Source: Pseudobdellovibrionaceae bacterium (GTDB lineage Bacteria > Bdellovibrionota > FAC87 > UBA2466 > JACKAF01). Taken from it: a stretch of DNA of 64,000 bases. A program made the position numbers and the translations under genes. This document shows, piece by piece, positions 9,769 through 17,809 of this stretch (position 1 is its first letter; each line of letters starts with the position of its first letter). The notes under the pieces are model-generated. The model was not told where the DNA came from and searched no databases. It saw only the letters and a list, made by a program, of their open reading frames with translations. Where the stretch lies: NCBI GenBank assembly GCA_020635235.1, contig JACKAF010000001.1, positions 310,001-374,000 on the forward strand, written 5' to 3'.

Positions 9769-11085
9769 TTAGCCGGCTTTTTTTGGGCTGGTCTCGGTTA
9801 AAGAAGCGTTCTTTAGAAGAAAATCAAATACTTGGTCGGTGAGGACCTCGTCTCGGATTTGGCTCAGGAAGCCCTTTCCGTCGAGCCACTTCCGCGCTTC
9901 ATCGGCAGGCCGATTCAGCTGCGTAGCTATCATATTAACACGCATCTCAACCTTCGACTCGTCCAACTTAATAGATTCTTCACGGGCGATTTCCGCCAGC
10001 AGCAAGGAGCCGCGGACTTGCTTCTCCGACCGATCCTTTAGGTCTTTAAGGTCCTTATCGGTGAGCTCCGGGAACGCCTGGCCTCGGCGTTTTAGGTCCT
10101 CTTCGACCCGATCCAGAAGAAACTTGGTTCGTTCGGCGACCATCGAGGCCGGCGATTCAAACTTGTGGTTGTCGACCAAATAGTCGAGTACCTGCTGACG
10201 TTGTTGCTCCGTGCGCTCGCGGTTCTTGTTCTCCGCCAACTCAGCTTCGATTGTTTCTTTGAGCGCCTTCAAATCAGCACCGGGCTTAACCTGAGCAGCG
10301 AAGGTGTCGTCCAATTCTGGGAGCACTTTTTTCTTTGCTTCCAGCAACTCAATATCAAACTCCACATCTCGCCCCGCCAACTCCTTATCCCCGTAGTTCT
10401 CAGGAAATTTGGCCTTCTGCTTTTTTTGCTCCCCGATTTTCATTTTGGAAAGCGCTTCCTCGATTTCCGGAAGAAGCTTCCCTTCTCCGAACTCGACGGT
10501 AAATTCTTTTGCCGGCTCCGTCTTTTTCTCTCCGTCCAGCAACTCATAGCCAACCTTCAAAACTGCAAAGTCGCCTTTCTTGAGCGATTCCGTTTCGTGA
10601 GGTTCCAACGTCGCAAAGCGGTCCGCCAAATCCGAAAGAGTTGCGTTTACGTCCTTTTCACTGATCTCAACTTTTGGAGATTTTACGGGAATACCTTTGT
10701 ACTTCTTCAGCTTAATTTCAGGGCGGACTTCAAACTCCGCCGAGAATTGCATCGTCTTAGTCCCGTTGAAACCGGTCGCCTTGATTTGAATTTTTGGGCG
10801 GTTTATCGGATAGACTTTGGCTTCATGCAATGCCTGCGCAAGGCCGTGCTCAAGCAAATGAGACACCACGTCCTTTTCAATCTGGTCTTTAAACTTGGTC
10901 TGGACCAGCTGCATGGGGGCTTTGCCAGGGCGAAACCCCGGGATTTTTGCATTGGTCTGGTACCGGCGAGCCGTCTGATTGAGGTGGTTACGCACGCTGT
11001 CTTCCGGAATTTCGACGTCGAGCCGAACCCGGGTTTCACTCAGCTTATCCACCTTTTGCAATTTGATCTCGTGCGCGTGTTCCAC
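9769..11085 (-). CDS. tig: trigger factor
   Basis: Trigger factor is the ribosome-bound chaperone that receives nascent chains. The 438-residue protein shows the ribosome-binding N-terminal domain with the signature GFRPGKAP near residue 51, a central FKBP-like prolyl isomerase domain near 155-245, and the helical C-terminal chaperone domain. The start is a GTG with GGAGG five bases upstream. It heads the tig-clpP-clpX group, 50 bases before clpP. I see no clear promoter in the 125 bases before it, so transcription may come partly from the lspA genes. Confidence 0.96.
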   Translation of the reverse strand: MEHAHEIKLQKVDKLSETRVRLDVEIPEDSVRNHLNQTARRYQTNAKIPGFRPGKAPMQLVQTKFKDQIEKDVVSHLLEHGLAQALHEAKVYPINRPKIQIKATGFNGTKTMQFSAEFEVRPEIKLKKYKGIPVKSPKVEISEKDVNATLSDLADRFATLEPHETESLKKGDFAVLKVGYELLDGEKKTEPAKEFTVEFGEGKLLPEIEEALSKMKIGEQKKQKAKFPENYGDKELAGRDVEFDIELLEAKKKVLPELDDTFAAQVKPGADLKALKETIEAELAENKNRERTEQQRQQVLDYLVDNHKFESPASMVAERTKFLLDRVEEDLKRRGQAFPELTDKDLKDLKDRSEKQVRGSLLLAEIAREESIKLDESKVEMRVNMIATQLNRPADEARKWLDGKGFLSQIRDEVLTDQVFDFLLKNASLTETSPKKAG

Positions 11086-11210
11086 GTTCTCCTCCCGTAT
11101 TGAGCCCAGTGTTCTACCACGCCCCCCCCTGAAAAACCAGCGCTCCCAAAGAAGTTCCGCTCCAGGACTCGGCCCACAGGAAAAAGGACAAGAGCTATGA
11201 TTCTAAGTAG

Positions 11211-11720
11211 TTAATTTGAGGCGGCTGCGGGCTTTTTGAACGAGTCGAGGAACATCATCGCCACACCCACCACGATCGCTGAATCTGCGACGTTAAACGC
11301 GGGCCAATGGTGAGAGCCGACATAGAAATCCAGAAAATCGACCACGAAGCCAAAACGGCTACGATCGATGAGATTTCCGACCGCGCCAGAGACGATAAGG
11401 CTCAAGGCGACTGTCACCCAACGCTGGCTGTCTTTGAGTTTGTAAAAAAGGTAGCCGATCACTAGCAAGGCCACCACTGGAACGACCAGAAAAAACGGTA
11501 GCCGGATGGCTTCGGGCGCCTGGTGAAGCAGGCCAAAAGCTGCCCCCGTGTTGCGGACGTAGGTAATGGCAAAAAAGCTTTCGAAAACTGGTACCGATTC
11601 GCCCCAACGAAATTGAGAATAAATCAGATATTTCGTCCACTGATCCAGAACGACTGTAACAAGAAAAACTACTGCCAAAACAAAAAACCTGGATTGGGAC
11701 ATCTTCTGAAAATTGCTCAT
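11211..11720 (-). CDS. lspA: lipoprotein signal peptidase (second copy)
   Basis: The 169-residue inner-membrane aspartyl protease removes signal peptides from prolipoproteins. The two catalytic aspartates are in NLIDR and FNVADS, and the conserved LDQWTK motif is near the N-terminus; four membrane helices are visible. I start it at the ATG that overlaps the stop of the upstream lspA by four bases (ATGA), which implies coupled translation; longer upstream extensions lie inside the other gene. It is one of two adjacent, clearly diverged copies, and both look catalytically complete. Confidence 0.92.
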   Translation of the reverse strand: MSNFQKMSQSRFFVLAVVFLVTVVLDQWTKYLIYSQFRWGESVPVFESFFAITYVRNTGAAFGLLHQAPEAIRLPFFLVVPVVALLVIGYLFYKLKDSQRWVTVALSLIVSGAVGNLIDRSRFGFVVDFLDFYVGSHHWPAFNVADSAIVVGVAMMFLDSFKKPAAASN

Positions 11721-12208
11721 GCGTGTTTCATTCTCGCATGAAAGAGCGTGTTGAAAAACATGATTCCCACCCCAAGCAAGATTGAACAATCTGCCAGGTT
11801 AAAGGCCGGGATCGTAAAAAAATCCCCGAATCGGATTTCTAGGAAATCAATTACGTAGCCTAGCTGAGCTCGATCCACAAGATTCCCGACCGCCCCCGCC
11901 AGAATGGTAGTCAGTGCCACCGAGGTCATCACCTGATCGTCCTGGAGTTTAAGGAAGATCAGGATAATCAAAATGAGTGCGAAAACGGGTATTCCAATAA
12001 ACAAGAACTCCTGGAGCGGCTCCGGAATCTGCTGCAGAGTTCCAAAAACAAAACCGCTATTGCGCTTCTGAGTGAGTACGATAAATCCACCCAACACTGG
12101 GCTGTACTCTCCCGGAAGCAACAGCATTCGAACCAGTTGTTTGGATAGCTGATCGCAGGTAACGATCAGTCCACTCAATGAAAAAAGGATCAAATACTTC
12201 TTCTTCAT
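11717..12208 (-). CDS. lspA: lipoprotein signal peptidase (first copy)
   Basis: This 163-residue membrane protein has the same plan as its downstream neighbour: CDQLSK near the N-terminus, then NLVDR and FNLADC carrying the catalytic aspartates, with four hydrophobic helices. The ATG MKKKYLILF is preferred over a TTG three codons earlier. No Shine-Dalgarno site precedes it; instead a small hairpin ends two bases before the ATG. It is followed by the second copy with a four-base overlap and preceded by rho. Confidence 0.92.
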   Translation of the reverse strand: MKKKYLILFSLSGLIVTCDQLSKQLVRMLLLPGEYSPVLGGFIVLTQKRNSGFVFGTLQQIPEPLQEFLFIGIPVFALILIILIFLKLQDDQVMTSVALTTILAGAVGNLVDRAQLGYVIDFLEIRFGDFFTIPAFNLADCSILLGVGIMFFNTLFHARMKHA

Positions 12209-12210
12209 AG

Positions 12211-12225
12211 GCTGCAATGTGCAGC
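12211..12225 (-). promoter_or_regulatory. hairpin immediately before lspA
   Basis: GCTGCA-CAT-TGCAGC is a perfect six-pair hairpin ending two bases before the lspA start codon, where a ribosome-binding site would be expected but is absent. Confidence 0.35.
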
Positions 12226-12299
12226 TTACACCAGAACAAAAGGAGAAGCATTCTCAGAGAGAGAAACAGATTGGAAAAGGTCTAAGATCGGCGACAGCC

Positions 12300-13547
12300 T
12301 TAGCTGCTCATCGAGTCCAAGAACTCTTGGTTGGTCTTAGTTGCCATCACCTTGTCGAGCAGGAACTCCATGCTATCCACCGAGTTCATCGGCTGGAGCA
12401 CTTTGCGGAGAATCCAAATACGGTTGATGATGTCTTTGCCGAGCAAGAGCTCTTCTTTGCGGGTTCCCGACTTGTTGATATCGATACAAGGGAAAATACG
12501 CTTTTCCATCAATTTTCGATCCAACGTAATTTCAAGATTACCGGTACCCTTGAACTCTTCGAAAATAACCTCGTCCATACGGCTACCTGTATCGACCAAG
12601 GCCGTAGCGATGATCGTCAAGCTGCCGCCATTCTCGATATTTCGGGCCGCTCCGAAGAAACGCTTAGGTTTGTGGAGTGCATTGGAATCCACACCACCTG
12701 AGAGAATCTTTCCGCTCGGCGGGACCACCGTGTTGTAGGCACGTGCTAAACGGGTAATACTGTCGAGCAGAATCACCACGTCTTTCTTGTGCTCCACCAA
12801 GCGCTTAGCTTTCTCGATAACCATTTCCGCAACCTGAACGTGGCGGGTTGCCGGCTCGTCAAAGGTGGAGCTCACCACTTCACCTTCCACGTGGCGCTCC
12901 ATGTCCGTCACTTCTTCCGGACGCTCATCGATGAGCAGTACCAATAAGAGGACTTCAGGGTGGTTAGTGGTAATGCTGTTTGCAATTTCTTGCATCAACA
13001 TGGTCTTACCGGCCCTCGGCGGGGCCACAATCAAACCGCGCTGCCCTTTTCCGATAGGCGCCAACAGGTCGATGATGCGTGTCGAATACTTTTTGGGATC
13101 CGACTCCAGTTTAAAACGTTCATCAGGATAAACTGGCGTCAGGTTATCAAAGAGAATTTTGTCGCGCGCGTAGTCGGGGTCTTCGAAGTTAACCTTCTCA
13201 ACCTTCAAAAGCGCGAAATAACGCTCCGAATCCTTGGGCGGTCGGATTTGGCCTTCCACCGTGTCCCCTGTGCGCAGCATAAAGCGGCGAATCTGGGACG
13301 GTGAAACATAAATGTCATCAGGCCCTGGAAGGTAGTTGTAGTCAGGCGCTCGTAAGAAACCGAAACCATCAGGTAGGGTCTCTAAAACGCCCTGGCCGTA
13401 AATCTGTCCGTTTTGCTCTGTCTGCGCTTGGAGAATCGCAAAAATCAATTCCTGACGCCGCAACCCGCCGGGGCTTTCTACGCCCAACGAACGGGCGAGT
13501 TCCGCCAATTCAGAAATACTCTTTTGCTTCAGCTCCTGTAAGCGCAT
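12300..13547 (-). CDS. rho: transcription termination factor Rho
   Basis: Rho is the hexameric RNA helicase that ends transcription. The 415-residue protein has the Rho N-terminal helical domain (MRLQELKQKSISELAEL), the cold-shock-like RNA-binding domain with GFGFLR, and the RecA-type ATPase with APPRAGKTML, LLIDERPEEVTDM and the SGGVDSNAL loop. I choose the ATG with GAGGT seven bases upstream, which also gives the N-terminus typical of the family; the longer frame adds six residues. It is followed by the lspA pair and preceded by a 300-base leader with its own promoter and hairpins. Confidence 0.97.
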   Translation of the reverse strand: MRLQELKQKSISELAELARSLGVESPGGLRRQELIFAILQAQTEQNGQIYGQGVLETLPDGFGFLRAPDYNYLPGPDDIYVSPSQIRRFMLRTGDTVEGQIRPPKDSERYFALLKVEKVNFEDPDYARDKILFDNLTPVYPDERFKLESDPKKYSTRIIDLLAPIGKGQRGLIVAPPRAGKTMLMQEIANSITTNHPEVLLLVLLIDERPEEVTDMERHVEGEVVSSTFDEPATRHVQVAEMVIEKAKRLVEHKKDVVILLDSITRLARAYNTVVPPSGKILSGGVDSNALHKPKRFFGAARNIENGGSLTIIATALVDTGSRMDEVIFEEFKGTGNLEITLDRKLMEKRIFPCIDINKSGTRKEELLLGKDIINRIWILRKVLQPMNSVDSMEFLLDKVMATKTNQEFLDSMSS

Positions 13548-13672
13548 GTTCGATACCTCAGTCATAATGAATAAGAGATTGGGTTAGGTTTAAGAATCGA
13601 AGAGGACTGGCGTTAGATAAGCAGCCTCAAGTCTCCGTTTTGTTTGGTTAAAGTTGCGTCTCGCCTATTCTT

Positions 13673-13697
13673 TAGAGGCATCCCAAGAGCGCCTCTA
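13673..13697 (-). promoter_or_regulatory. hairpin in the rho leader
   Basis: TAGAGGC and GCCTCTA form a perfect seven-pair stem around an eleven-base loop, about 130 bases before the rho start. A second stem (GTGCG/CGCAC) lies at about 13737-13755. Rho is known to control its own leader in other bacteria; here that is inference. Confidence 0.4.
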
Positions 13698-13760
13698 CGG
13701 CTGGCCGAATCCGACCGTGAAAATGTTAGATCTTAAGTGCGAGCTAAGACCGCACGCTAG

Positions 13761-13789
13761 AAGCTAGAGAAATCTCCATGACGTGTCAA
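13761..13789 (-). promoter_or_regulatory. candidate rho promoter
   Basis: A perfect TTGACA (13784-13789) is followed after 17 bases by TAGCTT (13761-13766), a weak -10. It would give a leader of about 205 bases. The rest of the 304 bases between rho and the cold-shock gene holds only the hairpins described. Confidence 0.4.
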
Positions 13790-13851
13790 GCCAAAATGTA
13801 GGTGTAGGACTACTTTGTAAGCATTCGCCTAGGTGAAATGTGGGATTGACC

Positions 13852-14064
13852 CTAAGCGTTGTGCTCTAGTTTCTTCACCCGAGTGGCTTGCGGGCCCTTA
13901 GGACCATCCGCCATTTCGAATTCTACTTCCTGGCCTTCCGTCAAAGACTTGTAGCCTTCACCTTCAATTGCGGTGAAATGCACAAAAACGTCGGCACCAC
14001 CGTCTTGCTCGATAAACCCATAACCCTTGTTGTCATTGAACCATTTCACGAAACCCGTTGGCAT
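13852..14064 (-). CDS. cold-shock domain protein
   Basis: The 70-residue protein is a single cold-shock domain: TGFVKWFNDNKGYGFI carries RNP1 (KGYGFI) and VFVHF is RNP2. Such proteins bind single-stranded RNA and DNA and keep mRNA unfolded. The start MPTGFVKWF has a GGGGGG run four bases upstream; the longer frame adds 13 residues without support. It has a strong promoter and a predicted leader of about 110 bases, as in cspA-type genes, and is divergent from ftsK. Confidence 0.95.
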   Translation of the reverse strand: MPTGFVKWFNDNKGYGFIEQDGGADVFVHFTAIEGEGYKSLTEGQEVEFEMADGPKGPQATRVKKLEHNA

Positions 14065-14184
14065 GTTCCCCCCAAACCGACACCACGTTCCAAAACACCC
14101 CAACCCGGGTGTGAAAAACTCGACTCACTATTTCTTTGGTAAAACTAAAAAAGCCTTTGGAAACGTATTGTTAATTACCACTTG

Positions 14185-14212
14185 ATGATAGCAAGGGCCC
14201 ACATCGTGTCAA
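14185..14212 (-). promoter_or_regulatory. cold-shock gene promoter
   Basis: TTGACA (14207-14212) and TATCAT (14185-14190) are separated by 16 bases, a near-consensus housekeeping promoter. Transcription would begin near 14178, leaving a leader of about 113 bases. Confidence 0.75.
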
Positions 14213-14231
14213 CTAAGTCGATTGACTAAGG

Positions 14232-14260
14232 TTGTCACTAATATATACTTAATGTATAAG
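14232..14260 (+). promoter_or_regulatory. ftsK promoter
   Basis: TTGTCA (14232-14237), 17 bases, TATAAG (14255-14260). It points away from the cold-shock promoter 20 bases to its left, and starts transcription about 39 bases before ftsK. Confidence 0.75.
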
Positions 14261-14305
14261 GGCGGGTTATCTTTCTCGCCTCACTAACCAATCCCAACCA
14301 TTCGA

Positions 14306-16612
14306 ATGTTCTTTAAACGCAATTTAAAAAAGCCCAGTCCATTTTTTCCTACAGAGCTTAGCGATCCCTCTTTGCGCAGTGACGTCCACAGCATCTTTTT
14401 AGGATCCTTGGCGCTGATCTTCTTTCTCTCGCTGATCAGCCACTCAGATGCAGATCCTTCGTGGACCACTTGGACCACTCAAGGTGAAATACGCAACTGG
14501 ATCGGCCGACTAGGCAGCACTTTCTCAGATCTCTTCTTTCAGGTCTTTGGTCTGAGTGCGTTTTTACTTCCTGTGATTCTACTTTTTCGATCGCTTCGCC
14601 GGCTAGAATCCGCGAAAAGGTTCTGGGTTCCGACTGTAGGCTTTATTTTTTTCTGCGCCTCACTCTTTCAGCTAAGCATTCACACGTCAAAGTTGCCACT
14701 CGGCCTACAAACACCGGGAGGTCTCGTCGGCGTGGGCTTGGAAGTCGCGTTAAAATACTTAACCGGAAGTCTGGGTGCGTACATCGTCAGCTCGGTGGGA
14801 GCGCTCTTGTCTCTTATGTTGGCGCTACAATGGCGCCCGGCAAAGTGGTTACAAACGATACCCAAGAACGAGACAAATAAGAAATTCCAAAAGTTTTTTT
14901 CTCGAATATACAACGCTCTTACCGTCGTCAAAAAGCTGAGGTTCCGGATTCCCCGATTACGGTTTCCACTCAGATTTCGTAGGGTGCGTCCGCCGGCACC
15001 CACCCTCATTCCGGTGCCTGCAGCTATACCTGTCTCGGGCAGCCATTCTCCGGCAGATCCGGTTACCTTCCTTGAAGCCGCATCTGAGAAGGATGAGGAC
15101 TTCGCCGTAGCGGAAAAGAAGACGAAACCTCTTGCGAAAAAAACTTATAAAATGCCCCTGGCGGCAAAGAGTTTTCAACTGCCCTCACCAGAACTGCTCG
15201 CTGGAAAATACAACCGGCGGGCAAAAACTGTCGACAAACAATGGTACGTGGAGAAGGGGAAGACTCTCGTCGAGAAGTTAAACGATTTCGGTGTAGAAGG
15301 TGAAGTTGTTCACATTGCTCCCGGGCCGGTCATCACCGTGTATGAATTTAAGCCGGCAAGCGGCATTAAGATCCGCGAGATAGCGAACCTTTCCGACGAT
15401 CTGACCCTGGCGCTAAGTGTACTGAGCGTGCGAATCGTTGCTCCTATTCCAGGCAAGCCGGTGGTGGGTATAGAGATTCCAACACCGGATCGGGAAGTCG
15501 TCAGTTTCAAGGACGTTGTTCAGGAAACCAATTTTTATAAGAGTGACCGTCGGATCCCGATTGCTCTCGGACGCCTGGCATCGGGCGAGCCCATACTCAC
15601 GGATTTAGCGGCCATGCCCCATCTGCTAGTTGCAGGCGCTACGGGAACCGGAAAGTCGGTTTTCGTGAACACGCTAATTTGCAGCCTGCTCTTTAGGTTT
15701 GCTCCACAGCAACTAAAATTGATCCTGGTCGATCCGAAGATGGTGGAGCTCAGCCACTACGAGGGAATTCCTCACCTGCTGCTTCCCCCAGTCGTCGACG
15801 CAAAGAAAGCTGTCTTGGCATTGCGCTGGCTCGTTGAAGAAATGGAACGTCGGTACCAAACGCTGCACGAGTTCGGCGTTCGCCATGTGGACGCATACAA
15901 CGCACGTCTCAACGAATTTCACAAGCAAGGCCTTTACACCGACAAATCCTTTATGCCTTACATCGTGACGGTTATCGATGAGTACGCTGACTTGATGGCG
16001 GTGGTTGCAAAAGAAGTCGAACACTCGGTCACACGGCTAGCGCAGAAAGCCCGCGCCAGCGGCATTCATCTGGTACTAGCGACACAGCGGCCCTCCACCG
16101 ACGTTGTTACAGGTACCATTAAGGCCAACTTCCCAAGTCGAATCTCGTTCCGAGTAGCTTCTAGTGTGGACTCGAAAACCATCTTAGATCGTACCGGGGC
16201 GGATCGCCTGCTGGGCAACGGTGACATGCTTTTTCACTCCGCCGGCTTTACCACCCTTAAGCGCATGCAGGGTTCGTTCATACAGGATCAAGATATCGAA
16301 GCTGTTATTGAACATCTGAAGAGCCAGGCCCCGCCAGAGTACGACGAATCCATTCTTGCCAACCTAGAAGCCGCAGAGGAAGGCCTTCCTTCAGATGAAG
16401 AGCCGTCTAGCGACAAAGACAACGCCCTATACGATGCCGCTGTACGCCTGGTCACCGAACGGGGCGAGGCGAGCATCAGCCTGATCCAACGCCACCTCCG
16501 GATAGGCTACAACCGCGCGGCCACGCTTATGGAACAGCTCGAAAGAGAAGGCGTGGTTGGGCAATCCACCGGTGCCTCCAAGCGCAGGGCCGTGCTCGTA
16601 AATCCCATCTAG
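14306..16612 (+). CDS. ftsK: DNA translocase FtsK/SpoIIIE
   Basis: The 768-residue septal DNA pump moves chromosome termini during division. Four to five N-terminal membrane helices occupy about residues 25-165. A short basic and alanine/proline linker follows (about 190-290), much shorter than in E. coli FtsK. The motor contains GATGTGKS near residue 450, the Walker B stretch VTVIDEYADLMAV and LATQRPSTDVVTG. The C-terminal winged-helix gamma domain (LYDAAVRLVTERGEASIS) is complete, so sequence-guided translocation is expected. There is no obvious Shine-Dalgarno site before the ATG although the transcript has a leader. lolA follows 41 bases later. Confidence 0.96.
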   Translation: MFFKRNLKKPSPFFPTELSDPSLRSDVHSIFLGSLALIFFLSLISHSDADPSWTTWTTQGEIRNWIGRLGSTFSDLFFQVFGLSAFLLPVILLFRSLRRLESAKRFWVPTVGFIFFCASLFQLSIHTSKLPLGLQTPGGLVGVGLEVALKYLTGSLGAYIVSSVGALLSLMLALQWRPAKWLQTIPKNETNKKFQKFFSRIYNALTVVKKLRFRIPRLRFPLRFRRVRPPAPTLIPVPAAIPVSGSHSPADPVTFLEAASEKDEDFAVAEKKTKPLAKKTYKMPLAAKSFQLPSPELLAGKYNRRAKTVDKQWYVEKGKTLVEKLNDFGVEGEVVHIAPGPVITVYEFKPASGIKIREIANLSDDLTLALSVLSVRIVAPIPGKPVVGIEIPTPDREVVSFKDVVQETNFYKSDRRIPIALGRLASGEPILTDLAAMPHLLVAGATGTGKSVFVNTLICSLLFRFAPQQLKLILVDPKMVELSHYEGIPHLLLPPVVDAKKAVLALRWLVEEMERRYQTLHEFGVRHVDAYNARLNEFHKQGLYTDKSFMPYIVTVIDEYADLMAVVAKEVEHSVTRLAQKARASGIHLVLATQRPSTDVVTGTIKANFPSRISFRVASSVDSKTILDRTGADRLLGNGDMLFHSAGFTTLKRMQGSFIQDQDIEAVIEHLKSQAPPEYDESILANLEAAEEGLPSDEEPSSDKDNALYDAAVRLVTERGEASISLIQRHLRIGYNRAATLMEQLEREGVVGQSTGASKRRAVLVNPI

Positions 16613-16618
16613 CCGCCT

Positions 16619-16647
16619 TTGAAAAAAGCGTAAAAAGAGCTTAGAGT
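16619..16647 (+). promoter_or_regulatory. lolA promoter placing the start codon at +1
   Basis: TTGAAA (16619-16624), exactly 17 bases, TAGAGT (16642-16647), then six bases and the lolA GTG. Transcription would begin at or beside the start codon. Confidence 0.55.
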
Positions 16648-16653
16648 AGCCGC

Positions 16654-17304
16654 GTGAAGCGCTATTCAATTGCCAAACTCGTCTTTCTTTTTGTAGCCCT
16701 CGGATCTTCCGCGGCACTCCCTGCAGCGAAACTGGAGACAGTCCTGCAGGAGGTTCAATCCGTTTGGGATAAGACAAAGACCTTCAAAGCACCCTTCCAG
16801 CAAAGCGTAGAGTCCAAGCTGATGGGCACAACCGAACAGAGTGAGGGGCTCATTCTGGTCGTAAAACCCGACCGTTTCCGCTGGGAATCCAAAACGGACG
16901 GTACCATCCAAATCATCAATAAGAAGATCCTTACCCTCGTCCAGCCCAAAGCCCAGCGAGGCCGCACGGTGGTGGACATCTACCCGGATTTTGCCAAAAA
17001 AGCCGACGCCCGGGTTCTGGATTTTCTTGCCGGAAACGTCCAGATCAAGAAGCTCTACAAGCCCAAGCTATTGGACCAAAAGGGGAATTTCATTCGGCTC
17101 GAGTTGGTACCCCTCGGCAAGAAGGAAGAGACTTATATTGCGGAAATTGATAAGAAAAGCTATCTTCTGCACGCTCTTTCGTACGAAACTGAAGAGACCA
17201 AGACCCGGCTTGAGTTTCAAAACCCGCGAGCGAACGAAACCATCGACGAGAAGCTCTTCGAATATACGCCGGGCAAAGAAGACATCGTGAACCGCACCAA
17301 CTAA
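16654..17304 (+). CDS. lolA: outer-membrane lipoprotein carrier LolA
   Basis: LolA shuttles lipoproteins across the periplasm from LolCDE to the outer membrane. The 216-residue product has a signal peptide (MKRYSIAKLVFLFVALGSSA) and the family pattern of an FxQ segment (APFQQSVESK), VVKPDRFRWE and the repeated beta-strands ending in DEKLFEYTPGKED. The start is GTG and lacks a Shine-Dalgarno site; a promoter stands directly before it. It precedes yajQ by 16 bases. The many lipoproteins in the window need this pathway. Confidence 0.9.
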   Translation: MKRYSIAKLVFLFVALGSSAALPAAKLETVLQEVQSVWDKTKTFKAPFQQSVESKLMGTTEQSEGLILVVKPDRFRWESKTDGTIQIINKKILTLVQPKAQRGRTVVDIYPDFAKKADARVLDFLAGNVQIKKLYKPKLLDQKGNFIRLELVPLGKKEETYIAEIDKKSYLLHALSYETEETKTRLEFQNPRANETIDEKLFEYTPGKEDIVNRTN

Positions 17305-17320
17305 GCCAAGGAGAGAGGGA

Positions 17321-17809
17321 ATGCCGTCTTTTGACATTGTGATTGAAGTGGATCTTCAGGAAGTGGACAACGCCATCAACCAGGCACAGAAAGAGATCAC
17401 AACCCGTTACGACTTCAAAGGAAGCAAAAGTAAGATTGAATGGGACAAAAAAGAAACCATCTCTTTGCTAGGTGACGATGAGTATAAGTTGAAAACTATT
17501 GTCGACATCGTACAGTCGAAGCTGATTAAGCGGGGCATCTCAATTAAGAATCTGGTTTATTCCACGCCCGAAAATGCTCTGGGTGGACTCTCTAAACAGA
17601 AGATAACTCTTCAGCAGGGAATCCCGACTGAAAAGGCCAAGCTCCTGGTAAAAGAAATCAAAGACAGTAAGCTGAAAGTTCAACCTCAGATTCAGGATAA
17701 CCAAGTCCGCGTAACGGGAAAGAAGAAAGATGATCTTCAGTCCGTCATGGGAATGGTTCGCCAGAGCAAGCTGGATCTGGATTTCCAATTTGTAAATTTC
17801 CGTGATTAA
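17321..17809 (+). CDS. yajQ: YajQ family nucleotide-binding protein
   Basis: The 162-residue protein matches the YajQ/DUF520 family: MPSFDIVIEVDLQEVDNA at the start, TTRYDFKGSKS near residue 28 and FQFVNFRD at the very end. Members bind nucleotides and, in Xanthomonas, cyclic di-GMP. That ligand is known from the family and is not shown here. AAGGAG upstream of the ATG is strong. The C-terminus overlaps the rimO start by eight bases, so the two are co-translated. Confidence 0.93.
   Translation: MPSFDIVIEVDLQEVDNAINQAQKEITTRYDFKGSKSKIEWDKKETISLLGDDEYKLKTIVDIVQSKLIKRGISIKNLVYSTPENALGGLSKQKITLQQGIPTEKAKLLVKEIKDSKLKVQPQIQDNQVRVTGKKKDDLQSVMGMVRQSKLDLDFQFVNFRD

Noticed and set aside
10165..11103. 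312-residue plus-strand reading frame
   Set aside because: It is the exact complement of tig, which has clear family motifs; the frame is rich in L, F and R and has no recognisable domain.
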